A DNA stretch of 64,000 nucleotides from DASQZT01 sp963728965 (GTDB lineage: Bacteria; Acidobacteriota; Terriglobia; Bryobacterales; Bryobacteraceae). The notes under the pieces were generated by a model, which saw nothing but the letters and a program-made list of their open reading frames with translations, was not told the DNA's origin and searched no databases. Positions 41,860 through 50,459 of this stretch are shown here, piece after piece. The position numbers and the translations under genes were made by a program. The number at the start of each line of letters is the position of its first letter. Positions within the stretch are counted from its first letter, which is position 1. The stretch covers positions 62,001 to 126,000 of the forward strand of contig CAVSMH010000005.1 of assembly GCA_963728965.1 (NCBI GenBank), written 5' to 3'.

Positions 41860-43990
41860 CCGGCTGCTGGCCGCGGCCTTGTCACTGGCCGCCACCTACG
41901 CCTTCTTCGCGGAGTACCTGCCGCCCATCCAGCGCGTCCACCTCTTCTCCGATGCCGAGGTCTACCATTACCCCCTGCAGCGTTACGCCTTCGACGCGCT
42001 GAAACACGGACGGCTGCCCCAGTGGGATCCGTCCATGTACTGCGGCATCGCCTTCGCTGGCAATATTCAGGCGGCACTCTTCTATCCGCCCAACTGGCTC
42101 ATGTACGCGGCCAACTGGCGCCATCCCTATCTGCCGTTCCGTTCCCTTGAGTATTTCGCCTTTGCCCACGTGTGGCTGGCCTTCGTGCTGTGCTACCTGT
42201 GGCTGCGCGCGCGCCGGCTGGACTGGTTCGCGAGCGCCCTCGGCGCCATGGGGTTCGCTTTCGGCGGCTACCTGCTCTGGGCGATTGTCCACCTGGGAGT
42301 CACCGCGGGGATGCCCTGGCTGCCGCTCGCGCTCTGGGGCATCGATGAGGCGGCCGAGCGCCGCGACTGGCGCCCGCTCTGGAAAACCGCGCTGGCTTCG
42401 GCCATGTGGTTCCTCGCCGGATACCCTCCGTCCTTCGCGGCCTTCACCATCCTGGCGGTGCTCTATGCGCTGGCGGGGAGCGGGCGCTGGCGCGCGGCGG
42501 CTGGCACGGCTCTCGCCATGGCAGCCTCGCTCCTGCTTGCGATGGTGCAGCTTCTGCCCACCCTCGAAGTGCAAGGGTCCATGTTCACCGAGCCCCGCTA
42601 CACCGGCGAAACACGCAGCGCCTTCCTCCCCCTGCTGGTGGCGAACTGGGTCAATGGCAACCGGTCCTCTCCCGTGCACTACCTGAAGTGCATCTACCTC
42701 TACTGGGGCGTGGCGGCCATCTTCGCCCTGCTGTGGGTGCTCTGGCGGCGCAACCTCCGCCCGCTCCTACAGCCCCTGGCGGTGGTCGCGGCCGGCCTGT
42801 TCCTGGTGGTGGACCCGCACGCGCTGGTGTATTGGACCATCGTCTGGATACCGCTGCTCGAAAGCGGCCTCCAATCCTTCAACTTCTACGAAGGCGTCGC
42901 GGCCATGGGCGCGCTCATCACCGCGATCGGCATTGCCGGCTTTCTGAAACGCGGGTCCGCGCGGACCGCCCCCCTGTGGCTCATGCCGGTGGTGGTGCTG
43001 TCCATGGCGGCGTGGTCGGCGCGGCAGATGCGCATCTGGGCCGCGGGCGGCGCCTTCCCGAGCGGCGGCCGCGCGCTGGCCGAAACGGCGGCAACGCTCG
43101 TCCTGTTCGCGGTGGCTATGGGAACCCTGCGTGCCGAGAAGGGCGCCCGCCGCGCCTCCCTCGCCGCCGCGGTGATCCTCTTCGCGCTGTGCGACTTCAA
43201 GGTCTACGGCACCAACCGTCTGTTCAACACCCGCGATGGCGACGTGGACGCCATCGTGGATGTCGGCGGTATTCGCGGCATCAACGACGTGGCCTATCGC
43301 GCCCTCCAGGCCAACCGCCAGTATCGCGTGACCTCCGACGGCTCGCCCACCGCCATGGACTTTCGCATGTGGGGGCTTGCCACTCCACAGGGCCTCGATC
43401 CGTTCCTCACCCGCCGGTACCGCCGGTTCGTCCAACCCTGGGCCACCTTCCAGACCAGTCGCGTGTTCCTCGTGGATTACCGCAACGACTCTATGCTCCA
43501 GACGCTGGGCGTGCGCTACGCCATCACCTACAAGGGCGCAGCCAGCGCCGCCGTGCTGGCCGCCAGTCCCAGGTTCCGGCGCCTGGGACCGGACTCGTTC
43601 TACCAGGTGTACGAGTATCGCGATGCGCGTCCGCCGTTCGGGTTCGACGGGACGGCGGGTGAAGCCCATCCTTCCGGATGGACTCCCGAGCGCCGCTCGT
43701 TCCAGGTGCGCTCGCCGGCCGGCGGCCGCTTCACGCTGGTGGAACAGTTCTTGCCCGGGTGGACCGCCACCGTGGATGGCCGGCCGGTGCCCGTCGAACT
43801 CTGGCGCGGCGTGTTCCAGTTGATTGCGGTCCCGCCGGGCGAGCACACCGTCGTGTTCCGGTTCCGGTCGCCCCTGCTGCCCGTGGGCGCGGCCATCAGC
43901 CTCCTGGCATGGGCGGGCCTGATCGCGGTGGCCGCGCTCAAACGGCGAGGAACCGTTCCGGCACTTCCACGGCATCGAATTCCCGCGTGA
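41843..43990 (+). CDS. YfhO-like multi-spanning membrane protein
   Basis: A 715-residue membrane protein with about 11-12 helices in the first 450 residues and a large soluble C-terminal part (about 470-700). The opening F-S-D-A-E-V-Y-H-Y-P-L and the Y-P-P-N-W motif are those of YfhO-family proteins, GT-C fold-like proteins involved in glycosylation of teichoic acids or lipids. The C-terminal domain ends in a beta sandwich (F-L-P-G-W-T-A-T-V-D-G) and a last helix. It starts 17 nt inside the previous gene. Its last 53 bp overlap the convergent hemerythrin gene. Confidence 0.82.
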   Translation: MRWPADRLLAAALSLAATYAFFAEYLPPIQRVHLFSDAEVYHYPLQRYAFDALKHGRLPQWDPSMYCGIAFAGNIQAALFYPPNWLMYAANWRHPYLPFRSLEYFAFAHVWLAFVLCYLWLRARRLDWFASALGAMGFAFGGYLLWAIVHLGVTAGMPWLPLALWGIDEAAERRDWRPLWKTALASAMWFLAGYPPSFAAFTILAVLYALAGSGRWRAAAGTALAMAASLLLAMVQLLPTLEVQGSMFTEPRYTGETRSAFLPLLVANWVNGNRSSPVHYLKCIYLYWGVAAIFALLWVLWRRNLRPLLQPLAVVAAGLFLVVDPHALVYWTIVWIPLLESGLQSFNFYEGVAAMGALITAIGIAGFLKRGSARTAPLWLMPVVVLSMAAWSARQMRIWAAGGAFPSGGRALAETAATLVLFAVAMGTLRAEKGARRASLAAAVILFALCDFKVYGTNRLFNTRDGDVDAIVDVGGIRGINDVAYRALQANRQYRVTSDGSPTAMDFRMWGLATPQGLDPFLTRRYRRFVQPWATFQTSRVFLVDYRNDSMLQTLGVRYAITYKGAASAAVLAASPRFRRLGPDSFYQVYEYRDARPPFGFDGTAGEAHPSGWTPERRSFQVRSPAGGRFTLVEQFLPGWTATVDGRPVPVELWRGVFQLIAVPPGEHTVVFRFRSPLLPVGAAISLLAWAGLIAVAALKRRGTVPALPRHRIPA

Positions 43991-44441
43991 GCTCCGCCAC
44001 GTCGTCGGGCTCCAGAACCATGCGCGCCATGCGGAACAGGATGTTGTCCTCTTTTTGAATGTGCTGCCGCAGCATCACGATGTAGTTGCCGGAGTTGGCG
44101 ATCACGGCGCGGAGCGCTTCGGGCAACCCCTGCTCGGCCGCGTCCAGGTTTTCGCGCACGCCCTTCAGATAGCGGCGGCCCTGGTCGTGCTCCGCTAGCA
44201 TCACCCCGATCGGTCCGCCGTGTTCGGGTACCCCCCGCTCTTTCATCCGCGGGAACAGCAGGTTCTCTTCCTTGGCATGGTGGCAGCCGTCGGCGAAGTG
44301 GCGGAAGAAGTCCAGGGCTTCGTCGAAGTACGCCCGCCGGAATCGCTCACCCGCTTCGATCCGGCGGATCTCCCTTTCGAGCTCGTCGAGTTTGCTTTCG
44401 ATGATGCGATGTTCCTGGCTCAGGACGTCGGCTGGATGCAT
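43938..44441 (-). CDS. Hemerythrin-domain protein
   Basis: A 167-residue protein with the HHE pattern: an N-terminal H-R, H-H-A-K-E-E-N-L-L-F-P, an H-D region and H-I-Q-K-E-D-N-I-L-F. It binds a diiron centre and may sense oxygen, NO or iron. The ATG at 44441 has AGAGG 8 nt upstream, while the earlier ATG 44447 would leave only 2 nt, so I use 44441. Confidence 0.92.
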   Translation of the reverse strand: MHPADVLSQEHRIIESKLDELEREIRRIEAGERFRRAYFDEALDFFRHFADGCHHAKEENLLFPRMKERGVPEHGGPIGVMLAEHDQGRRYLKGVRENLDAAEQGLPEALRAVIANSGNYIVMLRQHIQKEDNILFRMARMVLEPDDVAELTREFDAVEVPERFLAV

Positions 44442-44534
44442 GGTCATTACCTCTCACTTCGATTGTGCGGCAGGCCGGCGCCAACGTCGGTGACTCCGGT
44501 CACCGGGGCTTATAGTAATGCTTATAGATTAGGT

Positions 44535-45287
44535 ATGCGCCCCGACTGGAACCCGGAGCTGTATCAGTCGAGTCACTCCTTTGTGTGGCAGTACGGCCGG
44601 GACCTGCTCGGTCTCCTGGCGGCCCGGAAAGGCGAGCGCATTCTGGACGTGGGATGCGGCACCGGCCAGCTCACCAGCGAAATTGCCCAGGCAGGCGCGG
44701 AAGTCGTGGGCATCGATCAGTCGCCCGCCATGATCGAGCAGGCGCGCCACAACTTCCCCGCCGTGCGCTTCGAGGTGCGGGACGTCTGCGCCATGCATTT
44801 CCGCGAAGAGTTCGACGCCGTGTTTTCCAACGCCGCGCTGCATTGGGTCACCCGCGCGGGGGAGGCCGCCGATGCCATTGCGGGCGCGCTCAAGCCGGGT
44901 GGACGGTTCGTGGCCGAACTGGGTGGGCGCGGCAATACGCGGGCCCTCCTCGATGCGGTGCGCCGCGCGTTGACCGAAATGCTCGGCAAGGACCCCGGAG
45001 CCGTCAACCCCTGGTACTACCCCGGCATCGGCGAGTATGCCGGTCTCCTGGAACGCCACGGACTGGAAGTGGAGTACGCCATTCTCTTCGACCGCTTCAC
45101 CCGCATCGATGGCGGCTTGGCGAAGTGGCTGGCGATGTTCGGCGCGCAACTGACCGCCCGCGTGGAGGAAGCCCGCCGCGGCGAGCTGGCCGGGCTGGTG
45201 GAGACGCTCGCCGCGCCGTCGCTGCTGCGCGACGCCACCTGGCATATGGACTACCGCCGCCTGCGCATCGTGGCCCGAAAACTCTGA
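44535..45287 (+). CDS. Class I SAM-dependent methyltransferase (trans-aconitate methyltransferase-like)
   Basis: A 250-residue methyltransferase with motif I L-D-V-G-C-G-T-G-Q (37-45), motif post-I G-I-D-Q-S-P, and the A-L-H-W-V segment in motif IV, all typical of trans-aconitate 2-methyltransferase-like proteins (Tam). Substrate unknown. A TATAGA hexamer ends 6 nt before the ATG, and there is no Shine-Dalgarno, so the start may be leaderless. The frame is open upstream to 44220 but that part is antisense to the hemerythrin gene. Confidence 0.87.
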   Translation: MRPDWNPELYQSSHSFVWQYGRDLLGLLAARKGERILDVGCGTGQLTSEIAQAGAEVVGIDQSPAMIEQARHNFPAVRFEVRDVCAMHFREEFDAVFSNAALHWVTRAGEAADAIAGALKPGGRFVAELGGRGNTRALLDAVRRALTEMLGKDPGAVNPWYYPGIGEYAGLLERHGLEVEYAILFDRFTRIDGGLAKWLAMFGAQLTARVEEARRGELAGLVETLAAPSLLRDATWHMDYRRLRIVARKL

Positions 45288-45320
45288 ACCGGCGCGCCCC
45301 GGGGTTCGTATGTTCGTACA

Positions 45321-47753
45321 ATGAGTACCGTATTTCGCCACTCTCTTCGGTCCCTGGGGCGCGACCGCGCCTTCGCCGTCACCGTGATTCTCAGCCTGGC
45401 GGTGGGAATCGGCGCCAACACGGCCATCTTTTCCCTGGTGAACGGCATCCTGCTGCGCCCGCCGGATTACCGCCAGCCGCGGCGCCTGGTGTCGATCTCC
45501 CAGGTCATCCCCAAGTTCGCCAGGCTCTACCCCGCGCTGCCCGTCAATCCGGCCATCCTCTTCGAATGGCGCAAACAATCGAAACTGCTGGAGAGCATCG
45601 CTGCGTCCCGCCCCGACATGGTCAACCTCACCGGCGTCGGCGAACCGGAACTGGTGTCCGGCGCCCGCGTCACTTCCAACTATCTTGCCGTGCTCGGAAT
45701 TCAGCCGCGGCTGGGGCGTTCCTTCGTGGCCGCCGAGGATGCCGACGGACATAACCAGGTGGCTATCCTCACGGACTCGCTCTGGCGCCGGAGGTTTCAG
45801 GCGGACCCCGCCGTGATCGGGCGCAAGATTCTGCTCAACGGAAGCCCGTTCGAGGTGATCGGCGTGCTTCCGGCTTCGTTCCAGTTCCCCGGTCACGGCG
45901 GCGGCTTCGCCATCGGCGCCGCGGCCAAAGTCCCGGAAATCTATCGCACCATCGGGTTCACCAACGACGATCTCAAGCTCCAGTTCGGCAATTTCAACTA
46001 CTGGACGGTCGCCAGGATGCGCCCCGGAGCCTCCCTCCCTCAGGCAGCGGCGGAGCTCAATGTCATCGAGTCGGGCGTCTCCGCGCGATTGCCCGAAAAT
46101 CCGGGACTGCGCACCAGCATGGTTCTGCTCCAGGACCAGATGGTGGCCGAATCGCGCACCGGCTTGCTGCTGGTCATGGGCGCGGTGGGCGCGGTCCTGC
46201 TGATCCTGTGGGTGAACCTGGCCAACCTTTCGCTGGTGCGCGCCGCCGGACGCGCGCGCGAAGCCGCCATCCGGACGGCACTCGGAGCCGGACGCTGGCG
46301 GATGGTGCGCCAGTCGCTGATGGAAAGCATGGTGCTGGCGCTGGCCGGCGGCGGACTCGGCGTGGCGCTGGCATACGCCTTGGTGCGGGCGGTGGTGGCC
46401 GCCGCTCCGGTGAGCCTGCCCCGCTTGAGCGACGTGCGCGTCGATCTGCCGGTGCTCGGGTTTGCCCTGGCCGTGTCCCTGGCCGCGGGCGCCCTCCTGG
46501 GCATCCTGCCGGCCTGGCGAAGCGCGGCGGCCTCGCCCTATCAAACTCTCAAATCGGCCAGCCATACCAATACCGAAGCGCGCAGCGGATTGCGCGTCCG
46601 CAATGCGCTGGTGAGCCTGGAAGCGGGCTTGAGCACGCTGCTCCTCGTCACGGCGGGGCTCTTGACCACCAGTTTCGTCAAAGTGATGACCGTCGATAAG
46701 GGCTTCAACATCGACCGCGTCATGGCCCTGGAGATGTCGCTGCCGGGCACCAAGTACCCGGATGGCGAGCAGCGCTCGGCGTTCTTCAAACGCGTCCTCG
46801 AGCAGACCGCCGCCATGCCCGGCGTCCAGGCGGTCTCCCTGGTTTCCGCCTTGCCGCTCGAGGGCGAAACATGGATCGACGTGGTGGGCACCGAGCACGA
46901 TACCCGTCCCATGATGGAGAAGCCCTCCACCAATGTGCGGTTCATCAGCCCGGGGTATTTCCAGACCATCCATGTCAACCTGGCGGGGGGACGCGACTTC
47001 GACGAGTCGCTCGACAAGAAGCGACAGGTGGCCATCATCTCCGCCCGCCTGGCACACCTGCTGTGGCCCGGCATGGACCCGGTGGGGCGCAAGCTGAGCA
47101 ATGGCAGCGAGCAGCCGTTCGAAGTGGTGGGCGTAACACCGGACATTCACAGCACCAGCCTCGATCACGACCCCGTGAACATGCTCTACCAGCCGTATTG
47201 GCAGCGGTCCCGCCGCGATGGATCGCTGCTGGTGCGGACCGCCATGGACCCGCGCGGAATGGCCCTGGCGCTGCGCACCATGGTGTGGAGCATCGATAAC
47301 GAAGTCCCCATTCCCGAGGTGCGCACGCTCGAGCAGGTGATGGCGCAATCGGTATCCCAGCGGCGATTCCAGATGTTGCTCGTCGGGCTGTTCGCGCTGG
47401 CGGCGCTGGCCCTGGCGGCGTTCGGAACCTACGGTGTGGTTTCCTATTCGGTGGCGCGGCGGCGGGCGGAGATGGGCATCCGCATGGCGCTCGGGGCGGG
47501 CAAGGGCACCCTGTTGGGAATGATTCTGCGCCAGGGGCTGGCGCCGGTGGCGGCGGGACTGGCGGCAGGCGCGGCAGGCGCCGTCATCCTGGGCCGCTTT
47601 CTCGCGAGCCTCCTGTTCCAGGTGAGCCCGCGGGACCCGCTGCCCTTTTTCACGGCGGTCACAGTGTTGCTGGCGGTGTCCGTGGCAGCCTGCGTGGTCC
47701 CGGCGCGGCGCGCCGCGAAGGTCAATCCGATCGAGGCGCTCCGCTTCGAGTAG
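45321..47753 (+). CDS. Orphan FtsX/MacB-type ABC permease (ADOP), without prefix domain
   Basis: An 810-residue duplicated permease: helix 1 near residue 20-45 (A-F-A-V-T-V-I-L-S-L-A-V-G-I-G-A-N-T), two MacB-type periplasmic domains and two FtsX-type helix blocks (about 275-410 and 680-805), ending in P-A-R-R-A-A-K-V-N-P. It lacks the N-terminal prefix seen in the first permease and no PadR gene adjoins it. A tandem repeat array begins at the base after its stop codon. Function unknown; a TATGTT hexamer ends 6 nt before the ATG. Confidence 0.9.
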   Translation: MSTVFRHSLRSLGRDRAFAVTVILSLAVGIGANTAIFSLVNGILLRPPDYRQPRRLVSISQVIPKFARLYPALPVNPAILFEWRKQSKLLESIAASRPDMVNLTGVGEPELVSGARVTSNYLAVLGIQPRLGRSFVAAEDADGHNQVAILTDSLWRRRFQADPAVIGRKILLNGSPFEVIGVLPASFQFPGHGGGFAIGAAAKVPEIYRTIGFTNDDLKLQFGNFNYWTVARMRPGASLPQAAAELNVIESGVSARLPENPGLRTSMVLLQDQMVAESRTGLLLVMGAVGAVLLILWVNLANLSLVRAAGRAREAAIRTALGAGRWRMVRQSLMESMVLALAGGGLGVALAYALVRAVVAAAPVSLPRLSDVRVDLPVLGFALAVSLAAGALLGILPAWRSAAASPYQTLKSASHTNTEARSGLRVRNALVSLEAGLSTLLLVTAGLLTTSFVKVMTVDKGFNIDRVMALEMSLPGTKYPDGEQRSAFFKRVLEQTAAMPGVQAVSLVSALPLEGETWIDVVGTEHDTRPMMEKPSTNVRFISPGYFQTIHVNLAGGRDFDESLDKKRQVAIISARLAHLLWPGMDPVGRKLSNGSEQPFEVVGVTPDIHSTSLDHDPVNMLYQPYWQRSRRDGSLLVRTAMDPRGMALALRTMVWSIDNEVPIPEVRTLEQVMAQSVSQRRFQMLLVGLFALAALALAAFGTYGVVSYSVARRRAEMGIRMALGAGKGTLLGMILRQGLAPVAAGLAAGAAGAVILGRFLASLLFQVSPRDPLPFFTAVTVLLAVSVAACVVPARRAAKVNPIEALRFE

Positions 47754-48477
47754 TGGCATGGCCGAGCCATCCGGGCGCCCTCTCCCCCCGCGCGCCAGGC
47801 ACGAGTGCCCCCCCGGCCTGGCATGCGGCAACCATCCGGGCGCCCTCTCCCCCTGCGCGCCAGGCACGAGTGCCCCCCGGCCTGGCATGCGGCAACCATC
47901 CGGGCGGCCTCCCCCCCGCGCCAGGCACGAGTGCCCCCCGGCCTGGCATGCGGCCACCATCCAGGCGCCCGCCCCCCTGCGCGCCTGGCACGAGTGCCCC
48001 CCGGCCTGGCATGAGGCAACCATCCGGGGCGCCCTCTCCCCCTGCGCCTGGCACGAGTGCCCCCCGGCCTGGCATGAGGCAACCATCCGGGGCGCCCTCT
48101 CCCCCTGCGCCTGGCACGAGTGCCCCCCGGGCTTGGCATGAGGCAACCATCCCGGCGGCCTCTCCCCCCGCGCGCCAGGCACGAGTGCCCCCCGGCCTGG
48201 CATGCGGCAACCATCCGGGCGGCCTCCCCCCCGCGCCAGGCACGAGTGCCCCCCGGCCTGGCATGCGGCCACCATCCGGGCAGCCTCCCCCCGCGCCAGG
48301 CACGAGTGCCCCCCGGCCTGGCATGCGACAACCATCCCGGCGGCCTCTCCCCCTGCGCGCCAGGCACGAGTGCCCCCCCGGCCTGGCATGCGGCAACCAT
48401 CCGGGCGCCCTCTCTTCCTGCGCGCCAGGCACGAGTGCCCCCCGGCCTGGCATGCGGCCACCATCCCGTCCGCCGGT
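47754..48477 (+). repeat. Tandem repeat, 11 copies of a ~60-65 bp C-rich palindromic unit
   Basis: Eleven near-identical units sit head to tail between the orphan permease stop and nuoB. Each holds the core GGCACGAGTGCC (at 47798, 47863, 47924, 47987, 48050, 48113, 48178, 48239, 48299, 48363 and 48428), flanked by GCCAGG and GGCCTGG arms that can pair, then GGCATGCGGCAACCATC and a C-run. Periods are 65, 61, 63, 63, 63, 65, 61, 60, 64 and 65 bp, not multiples of three overall. Copies 4-6 have GCCTGG in place of the left GCCAGG arm. Open frames run through it on both strands, but none has a start site or protein-like composition, so I treat it as non-coding. The minus strand has G-runs in every unit. 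Confidence 0.9.
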
Positions 48478-48483
48478 CATTGA

Positions 48484-48489
48484 TACAAT
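48484..48489 (+). promoter_or_regulatory. -10-like hexamer TACAAT before nuoB
   Basis: TACAAT ends 6 nt before the GTG start of nuoB and a few bases after the repeat array. No Shine-Dalgarno is present, so the transcript is probably leaderless and the array lies where upstream control sites would be. Confidence 0.5.
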
Positions 48490-48495
48490 CGAGTC

Positions 48496-49062
48496 GTGGC
48501 TTCGTTTATTCAAAATCAGTTTGAGCGCAACTTCATCACTACGTCGGTGGACTATGTGTTCAACTGGGCGCGGCAGTCGTCGCTGTGGCCGCTTACCTTC
48601 GGCCTGGCGTGCTGCGCCATCGAGATGATCGCTTCCAGTACCTCGCGATTCGATATCGCCCGTTTCGGCGCCGAGGTGTTCCGGCCCTCGCCCCGTCAGT
48701 CGGACCTGATGATCGTGGCGGGCACCGTCACCCTCAAGATGGCGCCGGTGCTGAAACGCATCTGGGACCAGATGCCCGACCCCAAATGGTGCATCTCCAT
48801 GGGAGCCTGCTCGTCGGTCGGCGGCCCCTTCAATACCTACGCCGTGCTCCAGGGCGTCGATAAGATTGTGCCCGTGGACGTCTACGTGACCGGATGCCCG
48901 CCGCGCCCCGAGAACCTCTTCTACGCCCTCATGAAGTTGCAGGACAAGATCGACCAGATGACCACCCTCGTAAAGCGCCCCACCGAAGTGCACCTGGACG
49001 AATCGATGCTCGAGAACTTCAAGGAACAGGTGAGGATCGCGCAGATTCAGAATCCGGCCTGA
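48496..49062 (+). CDS. nuoB: NADH-quinone oxidoreductase subunit B
   Basis: A 188-residue NuoB, the complex I subunit that carries cluster N2. The cluster ligands are C39-C40 in L-A-C-C-A-I-E, C105 in G-A-C-S-S-V-G-G and C134 in G-C-P-P-R-P-E. Start is GTG 48496. No other nuo gene lies in the window: pgeF follows at once (3 nt gap) and a repeat array precedes. It could be part of a split complex I locus or a second copy. Confidence 0.95.
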   Translation: MASFIQNQFERNFITTSVDYVFNWARQSSLWPLTFGLACCAIEMIASSTSRFDIARFGAEVFRPSPRQSDLMIVAGTVTLKMAPVLKRIWDQMPDPKWCISMGACSSVGGPFNTYAVLQGVDKIVPVDVYVTGCPPRPENLFYALMKLQDKIDQMTTLVKRPTEVHLDESMLENFKEQVRIAQIQNPA

Positions 49063-49065
49063 CAA

Positions 49066-49707
49066 GTGTTCTATCGGGATTCGCAGAACGTCTACCGCGT
49101 CCGCGAACTGGACTCGCTCGATTGGCTGGTGCACGGCTTCGGCACCCGCCTGGCCGATATTCCCGCCCTGTTCGGCAACCTCGCCACCCTCCAACAGGTA
49201 CATTCCGCGACGTGTGTCCCGGCCCTCGGCCGCACCGGCGTGCTGGGGCAGGGCGATGCGCTGCTCGAAGACACGCGCGGCGCGGTCGTGGCCGTGAAGA
49301 CCGCGGATTGCATTCCGATCCTGCTGGCCGATGAGCGTCGGCGGGCCGTTGCCGCGGTCCATGCCGGCTGGCGTGGTACCGTGGCGCAGATTGCGCGCCG
49401 CGCGGTGGAGGCCATGCGCGAACGCTTCGGGACCGAGGCCGCCGATCTCCACGCCGCCATCGGACCCGGCATCGGCAAATGCTGCTACGAAGTGGGTCCG
49501 GATGTGGCGGCCCGGTTCGGCGAACACGGCAGGACCCACCTCGATCTCGCCGCCGAAAACCACCGCCTGCTCGCCGCGGCGGGCGTAACGCCCCGCCGCA
49601 TCTACGCGTCGAACCTCTGCACCATGTGCCACCCCGAAGAGTTTCACTCGTTTCGGAGGGATAAAGAGGCGGCCGGGCGCTTGTACTCGTTTGCAGGGAT
49701 TCGCTAG
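49066..49707 (+). CDS. pgeF: Peptidoglycan editing factor / laccase-domain protein (YfiH)
   Basis: A 213-residue multicopper-oxidase-like laccase-domain (CNF1/YfiH) protein. The three metal ligands are H46 (Q-V-H-S-A), C82 (T-A-D-C-I-P) and H99 (A-V-H-A-G-W-R-G). E. coli PgeF corrects L-Ser misinsertion in peptidoglycan precursors; other members are called polyphenol oxidase or purine phosphorylase-like (FAMIN). GTG start, 3 nt after nuoB. Confidence 0.93.
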   Translation: MFYRDSQNVYRVRELDSLDWLVHGFGTRLADIPALFGNLATLQQVHSATCVPALGRTGVLGQGDALLEDTRGAVVAVKTADCIPILLADERRRAVAAVHAGWRGTVAQIARRAVEAMRERFGTEAADLHAAIGPGIGKCCYEVGPDVAARFGEHGRTHLDLAAENHRLLAAAGVTPRRIYASNLCTMCHPEEFHSFRRDKEAAGRLYSFAGIR

Positions 49708-49733
49708 CGGTAGAGTAGGAGTGAGGCCAGCCC

Positions 49734-50459
49734 ATGTTCACGTGGATCTGCCCGCAGTGCGGGCGTGAAGTTCCTCCGGCATACACCGAGTGTCCCGACT
49801 GCGCGGCGAAGACCCGCGCCGCCGCGGCTCCGCCGGAAGCCGACAAGGCGCCTCCCCAAACCGAGGACGTTCCCCCCGAAGCCGTTCCGCCCGTCCTTCC
49901 CCTTCGACCGCCCGCACCCGCCCCCGAGCCCGTGAAGGTCCGGCCCTATGTGCCGCCGCCCGCCCCCGCCTCCCACGCCGGTATGCCCACCTGGCTGATG
50001 GCGGTCGTCTTTGCCTTCGCCTTTCTCGGCCTGGGTGCGGCCATCTACTGGACCGTCGGTTATTTTCGCGGCCCCGCCACCAAGCCGCCGGCCACCGTCG
50101 AAAACCCCGCCGCCAAGGCCGGTGTCCCGGTCAACCCGTTTCAAAAGTATATGGAAATCGCCGGCGTGCGCTTCGTCGAGGATCCCAAAAACAAGAGCAG
50201 GATCCTGGTGAAGTTCATCCTCATCAATCACTCCCCCGCCGATATCCAGGGCCTGGCTGGCAATGTCACGGTGTGGGGCCGGACGCAGAAGTCCGAAGAA
50301 GAAGCCGCCGGCACCTTCGCCTTCACCACCAACATCGGCGCGTTCGAGTCGAAAGAAATGGAAGCGCCGCTCACCACCAAGCTCAAGATCTACGAACTGC
50401 CGGACTGGCAAAACGTCAGCACCGACGTGCAGATCACCGCGCCAGGTTCTGGAGGTTGA
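49734..50459 (+). CDS. Zinc-ribbon, single-pass membrane protein of unknown function
   Basis: A 241-residue protein: N-terminal zinc ribbon (C-P-Q-C at 6-9, C-P-D-C at 20-23), a Pro/Ala-rich linker to about residue 82, one membrane helix (about 85-110), and an extracytoplasmic domain of about 120 residues that looks beta-rich (V-K-F-I-L-I-N-H-S-P). Resembles acidobacterial zinc-ribbon proteins with a C-terminal DUF2393-like domain, but I am not sure. It overlaps the convergent TPR gene by 26 bp. Confidence 0.7.
   Translation: MFTWICPQCGREVPPAYTECPDCAAKTRAAAAPPEADKAPPQTEDVPPEAVPPVLPLRPPAPAPEPVKVRPYVPPPAPASHAGMPTWLMAVVFAFAFLGLGAAIYWTVGYFRGPATKPPATVENPAAKAGVPVNPFQKYMEIAGVRFVEDPKNKSRILVKFILINHSPADIQGLAGNVTVWGRTQKSEEEAAGTFAFTTNIGAFESKEMEAPLTTKLKIYELPDWQNVSTDVQITAPGSGG

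Noticed and set aside
47754..48477. CRISPR array
   Set aside because: The units are contiguous with no unique spacers, and no cas genes lie near; it is a tandem repeat.
44529..49647. Very long minus-strand open frames (over 600 and 1300 codons) crossing the repeat array, the permease and nuoB
   Set aside because: They run antisense to well-supported genes and through the repeat, have biased low-complexity composition and no ribosome site; they are by-products of GC-rich codon bias.
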